In this document: positions 45,740 to 58,980 of the stretch, piece by piece
Numbering within the stretch: position 1 is the first letter of the stretch
Layout of the letters: each line of letters begins with the position of its first letter
Source: Microstegium vimineum
Lineage: Eukaryota > Streptophyta > Magnoliopsida > Poales > Poaceae
NCBI GenBank assembly: GCA_022036555.1
Contig: CM039141.1
Coordinates: 11,831,430 to 11,895,429 of the forward strand
DNA: 64,000 nt
Direction: 5' to 3'
Notes under the pieces: generated by a model
The model's input: the letters and a program-made list of their open reading frames with translations, nothing else
The model's database searches: none
What the model was told of the DNA's origin: nothing
Made by a program: the position numbers and the translations under genes

Positions 45740-46192
45740 TTACAGATGACAGAAACTGAACTGACTAACTAGCAAGACTAGACGAACGTACAGAACCCTT
45801 GGCCAGCCTTGTCCGTCGTCGTCAGCTTCTTCGATCATTTGGCCTTCTGGGTCAGGGTTCGAGAGGGAGAGCCCCAGAGCATGCATGTCGTCCGTTGCCC
45901 AGCCCGATACGGAGAGCGACAGGCGCTCTGCCCTGCCGCTATCGGGCTCTGTCTCTCTCCCATGAGGCCATGAGCCCATGACCTGTCGCTGCCTTTTCTT
46001 TGCTGTGGGGCAGGCAGGGGCTTGAATGCTTGATGGCTCAAACTCGACGGGAAGCTGCAGCTGCTCGACCTTAGTGAGTGATGAATGCGTAGTAGTAACG
46101 ACTAACGAACGCGGTGCAGATCCCATGGCGATGAGTTGTCTGCACGCGGCAGGCAGGCACGACAAGACGTCGCCGGCCGCACCCGTGGTCAC
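45740..46192 (-). CDS. hypothetical ORF, doubtful
   Basis: A 150-codon minus-strand frame starting MTTGAAGDVLSCLPAACRQL and ending with an acidic segment (EEADDDGQG). Composition is GC-rich and exon-like, but no domain, splice partner or upstream promoter is clear, and the opposite strand is also partly open. It could be the last exon of a gene whose beginning lies in the poor sequence to the right. Confidence 0.2.
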   Translation of the reverse strand: MTTGAAGDVLSCLPAACRQLIAMGSAPRSLVVTTTHSSLTKVEQLQLPVEFEPSSIQAPACPTAKKRQRQVMGSWPHGRETEPDSGRAERLSLSVSGWATDDMHALGLSLSNPDPEGQMIEEADDDGQGWPRVLYVRLVLLVSQFSFCHL

Positions 46193-46690
46193 GGGCGCAC
46201 GGCTCTAGTACGAGTACCGTCCTGCTTGACTGGCGCCATTGACATATGGCCGGTCCGGATCGGAGCTAGAGCTTGCACGGTGCCCTGCCCTCGCTGCTGC
46301 CTGTACCACAACCGGCAGGCAGATCCAGCCAAATCCAATGCAGCTGATCCGGTCCAATGGCTCTGAACAAGGAAGAAGGTCCTCAGGTCAGTGACGCGCG
46401 CTGTGCGCCGGTGGCCGTGTCCACGGACTCGGAGCTCATCTGCATCTGCCGGCGGCGCCGAGAAGTCGACGGAGGAGTACTAGCATTCGCTGACTACTGA
46501 CTGATGGCCCAGCAGAGGGCAGAGCAAGCCAATTCCTGTTCCGGGAAAGACAAAAGAAAGAAAGACGCCGTCAGCCGTGGCATTCCTGATGGAGCAGGCG
46601 GCAGGCAGGCGGAACGCGCCAAATGGCTGGCGCTCAGACCGACAGGACGCATTCCCCAGGTTTCCCTTTGACAATTCACAAGGGAAAATA
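46193..46690. other. GC-rich flank before the degraded region
   Basis: Clean-looking sequence with short frames on both strands and nothing recognisable. A minus-strand ATG near 46445 (MQMSSESVDTATGAQRA) runs only 20 codons. From about 46700 homopolymers begin to lengthen. Confidence 0.35.
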
Positions 46691-49600
46691 CTCTAGTATT
46701 GACCGGGGGGGATGGAAGCTAAAGGCGTGCCGAGTACAAACAAAACCCCCCTCTTTTTTTTTCTTTCTTTTCTCTCTCTCGTCGAATTCCCCTTGTTTTT
46801 TATTTGAATCCATTGTTCAGAGAGCAAAAACGAGTGAAAACGGTTGGGGTTTGACCGGCCAAAAGTTCATCCCCCCAAAAAAATGCTTTTTTGGACATTC
46901 GCTTTTTGCTTAATTAAAAGGAGCAAAAAAAAGCAGCGAACACTTTTCTATCCCTTAAAAAAAAAACCCAAAAAAATTTAACCTCTTTTTTTTTTTCCGT
47001 GCCCCTAAAAACTTTGTAAATGGAAATTGTTTGTTTCATATTTGCTATGGTCTCGGTTTTGGTCTTATATTATATAAAAAATTAACACACGGACCTAGAA
47101 ACAATCAAATAAACTGGGAACCCTAACCTAATCCAAATCCAAACACAAATTTAAATTTTTTTTTTTTTTTTTGGTCTTTTTTTGGGTTTGGTTCCAAAAA
47201 ACAAAAACCTTTTGAAAAGGAAAGGAAATTTGGGACCTTTACTTAAAAGGGGAAAATTTTCTAACCTTCTTCTTTCGAGTCGGGAAATTTTAATCGCATA
47301 GAAAAGGATAAGGCCACGATATTTTATTTCTTTTTTATTTCTTTTCTTTCCCCTACACCCCGGCAGAAAGGAACTTAATTACTTTTTTTTTTATGAAATA
47401 AAATAAAACGGAGTCGAACTTTTTTCTACACGTTTTTCCTTATTTTTTTTTTCCCTAAACCCCCTATGCCCTATGGATATTGAAAAAAAATTTACTTCTT
47501 TTTTTTTCCAAAACAAAACTACCATCACCAAAACTCACGACACATCCGAAATATGTTATATAAAAAAAAAAAACTTCGATACACTTTTTTTGTTTAGAGT
47601 CTTTCCGTTAAATTTTATTTTTTAACGTTTTTTTTTCCCCTTTTAACATATTTTTTTTCCTTTTTTTTTATCCAAACGTAAAAAGTATAAAAATTGAGCA
47701 TCTAAAAATAAATAAATAAAGAGCTGATGTATGCATCCTCCCCGGAGCATTTGTTTCCCACCTTTTGAAATCCCGTCAGGTCAGCCAGTTTTCAGGGCCC
47801 CTCGTCCCTCGAGGAACCTCGGTGACGTCGACCGGCGGTGTCCCCGGGCACCCAGGAGTCGGGGTTGGTTCCCAACGGATGTCAGTGGTTAGGGGGGTAC
47901 ACCCGACCCTCCTGGTTTTTGTGGGTTGGCCCTTATTAACCCCGGATGTAAGGATGCCAAAAACCTATCCGAAACCCCAAATCTGAAAAGCGCCCCTTTG
48001 CTGCACCCCCCCCGGGGTGGCGATCCCGGGGGGGTGGCAACGAGGCGGACCCCGGCGGGAAAAACCTTGGTGAGTCCCAGGGGTACCCCCAAAACGCCCA
48101 CGGGGGGGCACTGGGGCCGCGCTGCTTTCGAGCTGGTTGAGGCTTGGTCTCGGGATTCTTCGGGACGGCCTTTGGGCGGAAAAAAGGGGCGTTGCGGGTT
48201 CTTGGGGGCCCACACTCGGGACTGGGGGGGGTCTCCCTGCTGACTCTTGGGGACCCGGGTTTGGGAGCCGCTTCACCCGGGGCCCCCAAAAAAATTGACA
48301 TATGGGGGTAACCTCTTGCAAAACCCTGTCCAAAGTTAGAGTTTGAAAAGTATTTTTGCATTCTCCTTCAGCGCTTGCCCCCTAACTCGGGAAGCACAAC
48401 TTACCACTGTTTCCTTTACCAAGTAAAAAGGCAGAAAACATGAAAAATTAAGAGAGCTCGTTGTCTTTTGAATGGGAAATTAAAACTTTACAGAAAACAC
48501 AGTCATAAATAAAGTAAGGGTCCGAATTTTTAAACCCTCTATCTGATTTTTATTTGAAAATCAAATTTTTCAATTTTTTAAAGTGAATGTTCCAGTGTCT
48601 TAAAAAGAAAAAAAACTATCAAATTTTGTTTTTAATTCATTTGATTTAACAAGAAATTGCAAATTTTTTTTAATTATAATTTGGATTCATCAAAAAAAAA
48701 TTTAAAGTTAAATTTTTTATAGAAAAAATAAAATATAAATAATAAAAATTTGTAAACATGTCCCTTTTATTTTTAAATATATTTTTTCTTCCTTTTAAAA
48801 CCCCGGACTTTTTGTGTCTTTTTAAAAAACGCAATTTGGTAGGTTATAAAGGTTTTGGGTTTTGCCACCCGCCATAAGGGGCGTCCCCAACGGTTATCAA
48901 AATCGCTGTAGGGAGATTGTTTGGCTGATAAAAAGGAAGCACAGCGTAGCGCTTCCACCCGCCTATCTGACGATTCCCCCAAAACCTCCCCTCCAGACCC
49001 CTCCCCCTGCCCCAGGTAAAGGTGGAATATTTTAAATTGTTTACTGTTTCCAACCGGGCCCCGCTAGCGATTTCTTTTCCTTTCGGCCCCTAAAAAGGGG
49101 ACCCAAATGCTCAAAATATATTCTTTTCTACGAAGGGGGAGAGTGTTGAAATCATATCACCGAGAGGGAAGCAGCTACTCGACGTTTCCCCAAAATTTTA
49201 TCTCTCTAACCCCGGGTTTCCCCTTCCTTGGCTGCCGACTTTTTTTTCTTTGTTTTTTTTTTATTTCCCACGCTAGCGATTGATGGGGACCATTGGGAGC
49301 CTAACCACAAAAAAACCAAACAGAGGCCTTGGACTCGGGGTTTCCCCTTGAGTTCATATAGAAAAGTCGGAAGGAAAGGGGTCTGCAAACTGTTTGCAAA
49401 TTTCCCGGGTTTTTTGGCAGTGGTGGGATAGGATCAGGACCGTACAGCTACTTTTATCTTCTTAAAAAAAATTGTAAACTAGCCGGGGGCAGTACCCCCC
49501 GCCGTTAAAAAAAATGGTAAAATTTCTACTGTAGATATAATGTTACGCCCATCTTCAATTTACCCCTTTTTTTTTAAAAAAATTTTATAATTGTCAACTG

Positions 49601-50559
49601 AAGAAAAACTTTGATTAATTTTTTAGAGTTGAAACGGACGGGGGTTTTTTTTTATGACAAAACCAATAACACGTATATGCTCGGTCGTGTGTATTGCCTC
49701 AAAGCCCTGATGTCCCGCGCCCCATTTTTTCGCCATCCACCAGGGGATGCAGCACGGCGATACGGCTCAGCGGCCCCCGGGGGGACCCTCCTTAATTGCC
49801 TTTTGCTTCCCTTCGGGTTGGGATACCTGCGATTGGGGAAAAGGGTACTCACTCTAAAACTATACGGGGAAAAAACTCCCAACCCCGGCCCATCCCCCCT
49901 TTTCCCCACGATACACTTGGTAGTCGCAGGGGGGACGCACTTGCCAAAATATTTAGGTTTTTCTTCAAAGCCTTTGGCGGTTGGCACCCCCCCGCGCACC
50001 AACCCCGCGGAAAACGGAAAATAACCACTGTTGCTTGCCGCCGCGTGGTTCGGGAACCGATATATTAGTATAGCTGGGCCCCGGTTCCCATTTGGTCAAC
50101 GCTGTGGAAAAAACAGAGGAAGGCGAGGGTGGGGTTTGGTCGCTTAGCTTACATTTAGTTTAAAAATGTTGTGTGGAATTAGCAGGCAGGGGACCTCCCC
50201 AGATGTGGAAAGTAAGTGGTTTCCTTAAAAAATACGGGGGTCTCTTCTTCGTCGGGCTGTTTCGTTTTTGGCTGAATGAAAATCGGGGACAAGCTTTCAA
50301 AAAAAAGAAAAGCCAAAATTAACCTTTTTAGCTTCTGAAAATACAGTTTTTTACCCTTTCTGATGAACAAGACAGAAAAAAAGGGTTGGCAAGGGCACCG
50401 AATTTTGGGTCGTTGGTTTTCATTTCCAATAAAATAAAAGAAATTTCTGGCCGCTAACTACAATGGTCAAAAAGATTAGTTTCCAGGGATAGCACAAAAA
50501 GGGAAAATCTTTTTTTAAAATTTTTTTTTTTTTTTGGCCCAAGAGCAGCTGTGGTAAGG

Positions 50560-50880
50560 TATCTTTGCTTGTCCTTTATCATGGGTTTTGTGCTTTTCCC
50601 CAAAGCATGATGTTGCAGGTGCGAACTTATTTAATTGGGGGTCCTTTTCCAAAAGCACTAACAAAGCAACCTAACAGGGTTTATACATGTATTACCCATG
50701 TACAACAAAGCTTGCAAAAACGCCGAATGAGCAACTTGTTAAGGAGGAGGCCTCGGAACAACCCCATTTCCAACCAAAGTACTGTAAAAAATTTTTACCT
50801 TTTTTAATTTTCTATAACCACCATGTACAAAATTCTCTAAAAAATTCCCTTTGGACTAACTACCTCTGCACATAAAAAAA
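50560..50880. other. relatively readable island in the degraded region
   Basis: Homopolymers are shorter here and the text looks like ordinary plant DNA (for example AAGCATGATGTTGCAGGTGC), but no feature is recognisable. Confidence 0.4.
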
Positions 50881-51289
50881 ACCCCTTTTTCTACTAACCC
50901 GGCCCCGCGCAGCTACCAAGTCCAAAATGCAGCACATCCCTTTTTTCTTTTTTAAATTTTTTGTCGCAGCACAAAAATAGGAAACTAAAAAGGGGTTTCC
51001 CCCTTTATTTGGCAATCAAATTACCCTGATCTACAAAATAGCAAAGGTTCTACTCACATGCACAGTTACCCCAAAGCTGAAGGAATTTTTCAGGGCCAGC
51101 ACCTTTTGGAAATTTTAGGGAAGGGAAAAAAAAGGACCAATCAGGCGAAAAGGGGGAGCATCATTTTTCACTTCGATCCCAAGGCTCAGGGCCCCCCACA
51201 AATATCAGAATACTTAGGCTCTGTAGGTTGAATCTTTTCCCCCCCCCCTTTTTTCCCTTATCACAAAATAAAAGGGGGTACGGCCCCCC

Positions 51290-51990
51290 ATGACTAAAAA
51301 TCATGAACATACAAAATCATCTGAAAACCCCGAGCGGGGGTGCTTCGAAATGCGAGTCATCATTTCCCCAATGAATTGTAGTGGATTAGGCTCCCAAAAG
51401 TTTTTTCTGCCCCAAGCCGCAAGCAAATACATTGAGCAATCAAAATTATTGGATGGTGGTGTGTTGATCCTTATCGTCAGCTTGTGGGATAGCAGAAACA
51501 ATAAAAGTCAAGTAATGCAAGCTAACTGTCAAGAATTTTTTGCTATGTTTCCTAGCTAGGGGCATTGTTTTTATGGTCTCAGAAAGAGTTGCATTCTGGC
51601 CCCGCAAGCCATCATGTAAATTAAAACAGGAGCGTGAAAAACCTAGGGTCTGAAACTGACTGGAAAAGGTTCCATAAAAAGAACCTTAAAAAATGTGAAT
51701 TTAAAGACATAAAATTTTCCAGGGCAGGGTTGGGAGTCAGTTCACACCACCAAATCTGGAAGGGGGAGAGACGGACCCCACCGGCTGCGAGTAGTAGTGA
51801 GGTTGTGTACTTTCAGGCACACAGGCAGGTATCGGTTTTATCAGACTGAAAGCAACTGGAAGTCGTGTGGTGGTTGAACGCAACCAGGGTATAGACCTGT
51901 GCATGCATAAAATCAAAAATCTGTACCCCGGTTTCAAATAATTTTGGCCTTCCTTTTCAGAGTAAAGAGTGAAGATAAACACAGTGAGTC
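51290..51990. other. relatively readable island in the degraded region
   Basis: Mixed-base sequence with one frame reading MNCSGLGSQ at about 51371. This faintly recalls the NCRGLG start of L1 ORF2 endonuclease, but the following residues do not fit. Confidence 0.35.
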
Positions 51991-54900
51991 GGCGTGCATC
52001 TATTCACATGACCCCAAAAATAAAACAAGTACGACCTCAAGGTCCCCCCAAACCCCGAAGGAGCAGTTTTGGCCCAGGAAGGTTTTTAAACCTTGGTAAA
52101 TGCGGCACTGAAAGCGGCGTCAGAAAACCTACCAAAAAATTGGCAAAAAGGGCCCCTTTTGGTCAATCGTTCAGGAACTTTTGCACTGAAAATGTTTTGG
52201 GGTTGGGGATATTCCAATTTTAATTTTTTTTGGGCAAAAAATTATCGAAAAAAAATGTACAATGGGCGTCGGGGGGGCAGCATAAAATTTAGCCCCATTC
52301 CAACGGGCCCCATTCTTTAAAAAAATTTAAAACATGAAGAACGGTGGCAGTATCCAAACTCATTTTAAAATTAGAAAATTGGTAAGTTTCGCAACCAAAA
52401 AGTTTTTTTTTTTTTTAAAAAGAAAAAATTAACGGGGGGCCACAGGATCTTTTTGGCAAAATGCTTTATTTTTACAGAAAGAGAATGCCCTTGAAAATTA
52501 GAATAATTCTGAAAAAAATTTAACCCATCCCCAAAATCAAAATCAGGACTTTTAAAAACCGGGGTTTTAAAAATTTCCAACAACCCCCAAAACAAGGGAA
52601 CCTTTTAAAACTTGAAACAAAAGTTGCAGCATTGACCCAAATACCCCGGGCAATCAAAAAAAAACAAAAAAATTTTTCCCGGGAGGAGAAATGGATTTCT
52701 TTCGTGGGCCCCTCTTTCAGGAGCCTGGGCCCCCCCCCGAGGCCCTTTCGAAGGCCCCCACCCCCCCGTTTTTCTGCTATCGGTCTAGGGCCCGGGGGTT
52801 TTTCAGATCCGGCACGGGCTCTTCATCCCTTTTTTTTTTTTAAAAAAAAAATTATTTTTTTAAACTGGGAGTGTATAAAAATTGGGCAGATTTTTTGGGG
52901 GTTAAAGATAATGAAAAAACTTTCGGAAAAAATGATGTATGTCAGTATTGCACTCCAGCATTTCATTTCAAAAGGCCTCAAAAACCGTGCAAAGCTGCCG
53001 TTCAGGGGGCTGGGTTATTTGTGGGGGTGGCGCGGGGTCATAACATTGATTTATTCGGGGCCCCGACTTAGAAGTGCGAGTTGCTTTGGGCCCCCTTGTC
53101 TTCCCCCAACTTCCAAGTTTTTTTCGTTCTATTTTAAAAATTCCCAAATTCCCAAACCCCAAATACGTTTTTTTTTTTTTTTTTTTTTCGACGCCCCAAC
53201 TACAGGGAAGAAAAAACAGTTGCTTCAAAATCAAAATTGGGAAAGTTAAAATTGAACAAGGGCCTTTTTAAATCCCTGGGGGGGCCGGATTCAAACACTT
53301 TTGGCCCTTTGGATGTTTTTATTGGCCTTGGGAAATCTCCGACTCTATTTGAGAGGGGGCCCGGTCTCTCATTTTAAAATTGGGGGGCCCTGCCGAACGG
53401 CCCCGGGCCCGTGGGCCAAATTTTATGCAGGTCCCGTTTTGAGAAAGATTATTGAGTTGAGAGAACAAGAACATTCGAACCCCCGGTGCTTCACTTTCCT
53501 TTACACAAGCCCCCCCTCCTGAGAAGTATTGAAAAAATTCCCAAAAAGCTACTGGCACAAAATGGCCTGCTTGCTAGTAATTAACCAAAAAACTGTTGCA
53601 GAAAGGCACAAAGGCACAAGCACGGCTGCCGTAAATGCTAGGCATGTGCCCCTTGTGCCAAATCGCCCACGAGTACGTAAAAGGGCAATACAAAAAGACA
53701 AAAAAGGTTCAAGAAGGGAGATTTGAGCTATTTTGATTCGGGTTCATTATTTTTTTTGGAGACCAATGCAAATTGAGTCATCTTACTAGGAGATTTGGGC
53801 CGTATAGGCACCGTAAGTATTATTAAACTTTTTTGGGCCCCGGAAAAAAGAATTTTTTATCTATGAAATTTTAGGATTTTTTTCATTAAATTTCCGTTTT
53901 TTAAAAAATATTAAGAAAAAGTATTTTTAAAAATAAAAAGTTTTGAAAAACAATTAGGGAAAACTTAGACGCTTTTTAAGAGGTTTTTTAGGGCTTTGTC
54001 AAACCACGTCTGACGGCATACCGGAAACAAAACGCTTGGACCATGATATATGTAGGGCCCCTTCGGCGTAACTTTTGTTGCTTTTTTAGACTTATGATCG
54101 TCCAGAGTCCGGCTTCCCTCAATTTTTTTTAAAAAAAAATTTTAAACGTTTCTTAAGTACAATAGGTGGAAAAAGAACTGATCCCCATTTTTGGCTTTGA
54201 AACTGGTCAACCCAAAAAGAGCCCGCAAATCTTAATGCCCCAAATGGCTTTGCTTTTCCCATTTTTTTTCAAATTACACCCTTTTTTTCAGTGGTTTTGT
54301 CGGGTTTTTCCTTCAAATTACTACCGATCCCTTTTCCAAAATTTAAAAATTTACTTTTTTTATTCAACCCAAAATTTTTTATTGTTAATTTTTTAAATTT
54401 AAGAAAAAAAAAATAACAAAGGAAAAAAATCCGGAAATAAGCAGAGTCCTCCCCAAAGCCCAAAAAGGAATCGGGGGGGGGTTGACCAGAGCGTGCTACA
54501 CCCCCCCCTCCAAGCCACCCTCAAGCGTGGGCGGTGGCAACGATGGACCAAAAAAATGGGAATCCGTTTTTGGGGCCAACAACCCCCCTTTTCCCCCCCT
54601 TCTGAGCCCCCCCCCCTTTTTCCCCTTTTTGGGGGGGTCCTTGGGACCCAGCGGGGAAACAAAGCCCCCGGGAATGATCTGCAATCTTCCCTTTTGGGGA
54701 CAGTGCGGGGGGGACCGCACCATATTATGGTTCCCCCCAAAGAACTCCAGAACCCGACGCAGCGCTGTTATTTGCTTCCCCCCCTGTTTCGTCGTTGCGC
54801 GGTGTTTCCCCCACAGGGGGTCCCGGGGGCCTCCGCCCCCCTTCCCCCCTGGCGTCTCCGAAACGTTGGGTGTTGGGGGATATGGGCCCAAAACCTATGG

Positions 54901-57900
54901 TTGGCCTTTGCCCTTAAATCCCACGCCGGGACTGCCCCTTTAAAAAGGGTTTTTCCCCACATGGGGTTCGCTACTGGATGAAGCATGCTGCTAGACCCCC
55001 CCTTCAGGGGCCCCCCCAGGTGGATCTTTCATAGCTTTGTGTGCCAAACGGTTGGGACCTTTTATGTCGCCGGGTCTCTTCGGCACTGATTACCTTCCCC
55101 TTTAGACTTTGGCACACAATGGGGCCCAAAAGCACAATTTTTTCCTTCCGCAAGGGAATGGGACAATCTGTTGAGGAATCACATAGCACCCAAATCCTAG
55201 GCATTTTTTGGGGCTTTTTAATTATGTTTTCAGCTATGCCCCCGAAAAGTTTTTTCCTAACTTTTTTCTTCACCCCCCCTTTTTTAAAAACCCCCTTTTT
55301 TTGGGGGTTAGGAGGGGCCAGAGCCCGGGGAAAAAATGTGCAAGGGGTTGGGGGGTGCGGAAAACCCCCAATTTTAAAAAACGGGAAAAAAAATGTTTTA
55401 TGTTTAAAAATTTTTACTAAATTCGTACTCCCCCAAAAAAAAATTTTAAAGTTTTTTTTAAAAAAATTTTCTTTCCCCCCAAAAAACGCCTAGCCCCCCT
55501 ACTGCCTCTTGGTCCACGGGCCCCCAAAAGGGAAGGGGAGGTGTCCCCAAAAAGGGTTTTTAAAAAAGTCTAAGAGCGATCGAAAAAAAAGGGCCAAGGG
55601 GGGAAGAGATCTATTCCCCCCAAAAAAAGGGGAAGAGACGTAAATGATTGACAAGACTCAATTGATACCTTGCGTTTTTGCCCCCACCAAAAATGGTAAA
55701 AAGTCGGTTGGTCCATATTTTTTAAAACGCACTTTTTAATCAAAAAGTGGTTGGCTCTTTTTTCTAATAACTTGAAGGGGGAAAAAGGCTTTGGGAAAGG
55801 CTAGTCAGTTAGCTGAAATTTTAAAAAAAATCAGCAGGGACAAGGTTTTTGTCAGCTCCGGTTTTTTCGGGGCCCCAAAACGCTTTTTTCCCCTGTGGGG
55901 GCCCTTAGGATTTTTTCGCGTTTTGGGCTTTCCGCGGGGGTTTTTATGTCCCCTCATAAATTACAATATATAATACCCCCCCCCTTTTTTTTTAAGGGGA
56001 CAACAGCTTAAAAAAAACCCGTCAAAACTTGATTTTTGAAGGGGTACGTCGTCGTGGGGGTAGTTAATAATATAAAAAAAAATAAATAAAATAAAAATAT
56101 ATATTTTATATAAAATTATTTTTTATAATATTTTAATAATAAATATAATCCAAAAACGTCGCCCAAAATCCCAAAATCTGAAACCCCTATTTCCTAGGGG
56201 GGACCTTTTTAAACCCAAAATAGCCATAGTAAAAAACCAAATTAAAAATTTTGGCCCCCCAAAGGGGAAGCTAGAAGCTAAAGTAATCAAAAACTAAAAA
56301 AAGGGCCCCCAAAAAAACGTCGTTTAAACCCCCTGGTGTGCAGCGGGGATGCAGGGGTTTAGTGTTGCTAAAATTTTACAGTAGCATTTACACATTTGTC
56401 CCCGTAGAAAAAGGGGCAAAAGTTTTCCAAAAACAATGATGAACCGAAAACCCATAAATAAATTTTTTGCCCCTCCACTGTCGCGGGGCACATGAAAATT
56501 TGATGAACCCCCAAATTAATTCAAGCAGCCAAAAATTTTCCCCCCTTTTTTTGTGTTTTGCAAAAAAAATTTTCCCGGCCCGGGGGGTTTTTAAAAAAGG
56601 CACTAAATTATTGCCCCCGGGGGGACACGTCCCGGTACGGGTCCCTACGAAACCCGGGCCCCTTCAGGGGAAGCTTTCACCCCTCGCCCAGAGAGAAAGA
56701 GTAAGTATAGAAAAGGGGGAAGATAGCGAGTTTTTCGCACGTAAAAAAGGTAGGGGGTTTCAAAAATTTTTGCATGCAAATTGTTTGGGGCCCGGGGGGG
56801 CCCCCACTAGTCTTTGTGTTTTTTTCCCCTGGGGCCCAGCGTACCGTCTTTTGGGTGAAATACCATAAATGCCCCCAGTAGATTTTTACCTATTCAAAAA
56901 AAAACGACTACTCCATCATGGTTTCCCGGGAAAAGGGGATTATTCCCCGCGCAGTTCGATCACCCCGAGCACAGCAGAGAAACCAAAAAGAAAAACCCCA
57001 AGGGGAAACAAACGAAACGGGGGATCGCCTAATCTGTGAAAACCCAAAACAAAAAAAAGTACCGTACGTACGGGTGGGCAGCAGTGCGTGACAAAAAAAA
57101 GGGCCCCCCGCGCCCCCCCAAAAAATGGGGGTTAGATATGCAAATTTTTTTCCAGCTATCCCCCATCCTTGAAAAAATAATGCATCATCAAAAAATCCCG
57201 GGGGCACAATCTCAGCCCCTTTCCACCCCGCCCCGGGCCCCGGGGCCGCACAGCTACCCCCCCCTTCCCGGGGGGCCCTTTGTGTGCTGGGGGGGCCCCC
57301 GGGGGGTCCCCGGGGGGCCGGGGCCCCCCGGCCCCTCGATGTTACAAACGCCCCAAAGGGAAAAATTTTAACCTAGCGGGCAGCAGGGAAAAACCAGAAA
57401 AGGGGACGCAAAAAAAATTTTTTCCTTTTCCAGATGTTCGTCGTGCCTCGCAGAAAAACCGGCCCGGCCGATTAAACATGGAAAACCCCCCCGAGATACA
57501 AACATCCCCAAAACGTCCCCAAAAGATGGGGAAAAAAAAACTTTTTGGGGTTAGGGGGCCCCCCGGGCACGGGGTTAGTTTTCATGCTCGTTTCCCCCAT
57601 GCATCAGGGCCCCCCCTGAAATGCCCCCGCAAGCAACTAGTGCTCTCGGTTTGCTTGTGGGGGGGGGGGGGGGGCCCCGGAAAAACAAACTAAAACGGGG
57701 GGGGGCCGGTGGGGGCGAGGGGGGTAAAAGCGAGCCACGAGGAGTAGCAGCCTGCCGAAACCCCCCCGGGCCGGGCCCCGGCCCCGGGGAGCAGGGAGGG
57801 GGTTTGGCGAGGGGCACCCCCCCCCCTGCACGGCCCCCCACCCCCCCTTTTGCAAAACCCGGCCCCGGGCCCGGAAAAGTCTTTTCTGTATTTTGAAAAT

Positions 57901-58619
57901 TTTAAAAAGGAACCTTTAGTTTCATGCAGTATATTATTATATTTATTTAAATTTTGGGTGAATGGATTTTTTTTCCCCTTTTGGAAAAAAACCACGGTTA
58001 AAGGGGAAAACCTCCCGGGCTCTTTTGGGGCCCTTTTCAAAATTTTTTGGGAAAAAAACCCCAAGTCTGACAAAGGGGCCCACACTAAACCCCGCCACGC
58101 CCCCCCCGTTGCCCCCGACAAAAGATGCGTGTGCTTTTTTGGGCGTTTTTGGGGGGGGGGGGGCCCCCCTTTTGCCCCAAAAAAAGAATCGGGCAGCCAG
58201 GGGACCCCCCCTCGGCACGAACAAACTCCGGGAAATCCTGCCCCTCCCCCCCTTTGGGGGACAAAAGGCAGGGGGGGTACCCCCCGGCCTGCATCCCTGC
58301 AGGGGGGAAAAAAAGGGGAAAAATTTTGGGTGGCCCCACACCACGCTGGGGCCCGGGCCCCCCGCCACGGGCCTCTCCGCCACGCGCCGGGGGGGCCTCC
58401 CTTGCCCCCCCTCCGCTGGTCTCGCGGGGCTCCATTTGGGGGCCTGCTGGCGCTCCCTGCCTCCCCCTTTTTCCCCAAAAAACCTAAACTACCTGCGGAC
58501 TTTCCACTTGCCTTTCGCCCCTTTCCCCTCCCCGTTTGGATTTGGGAAAAGGGGCCCCCTGGGCCCCCTGCCCGTTGAAAAAGGGGCCCCGGGCCCCCGG
58601 CCCCCCCCCAAAAAACCCC

Positions 58620-58980
58620 GTTTTTTTTTTCCCCCTTTTTTTCCCCCCTCCTTTAAAAAATTTTTTAAAGTAAATTTTTAAAAATTTTAAAAAAGTCAAA
58701 GCTTTTTAAAAAATTTTACCAAAAAATTTAAAAAAAAAAAAAAATTTTTAAGACATAAAAAAAATTTTAAAAAAATTTTAAAAATAAAAAAAAATTTTTA
58801 AAAAAAATTTAAAATTAAATACCCAAAAATTTAATTAAAAAAATTTTAAATTTTTGTTTAAAAATTTTTAAAAATTTTTTCTCCCCAAAAAATTTTTGGA
58901 TAAAAAGATTTAAAAATTTTTTGGGGTGGAGGGGTAAAATTTTTTTTTTGGGGAAAAAAAAAAAATCGATTTTGAAAAAA
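58620..58980. other. extreme homopolymer block
   Basis: Almost entirely alternating AAAA and TTTT runs, with a few CCCC/GGGG. Such text is not expected of real DNA outside satellites, and no unit repeats. Confidence 0.7.

Noticed and set aside
51290..51560. Possible L1 ORF2 start (NCSGLG)
   Set aside because: Only six residues fit. The following residues do not match the endonuclease and the sequence quality is doubtful.
57036..58681. Many ORFs over 100 codons on both strands, Pro/Gly/Lys-rich
   Set aside because: They come from C, G and A homopolymers in low-quality sequence. Opposite-strand and alternate-frame ORFs are equally long.
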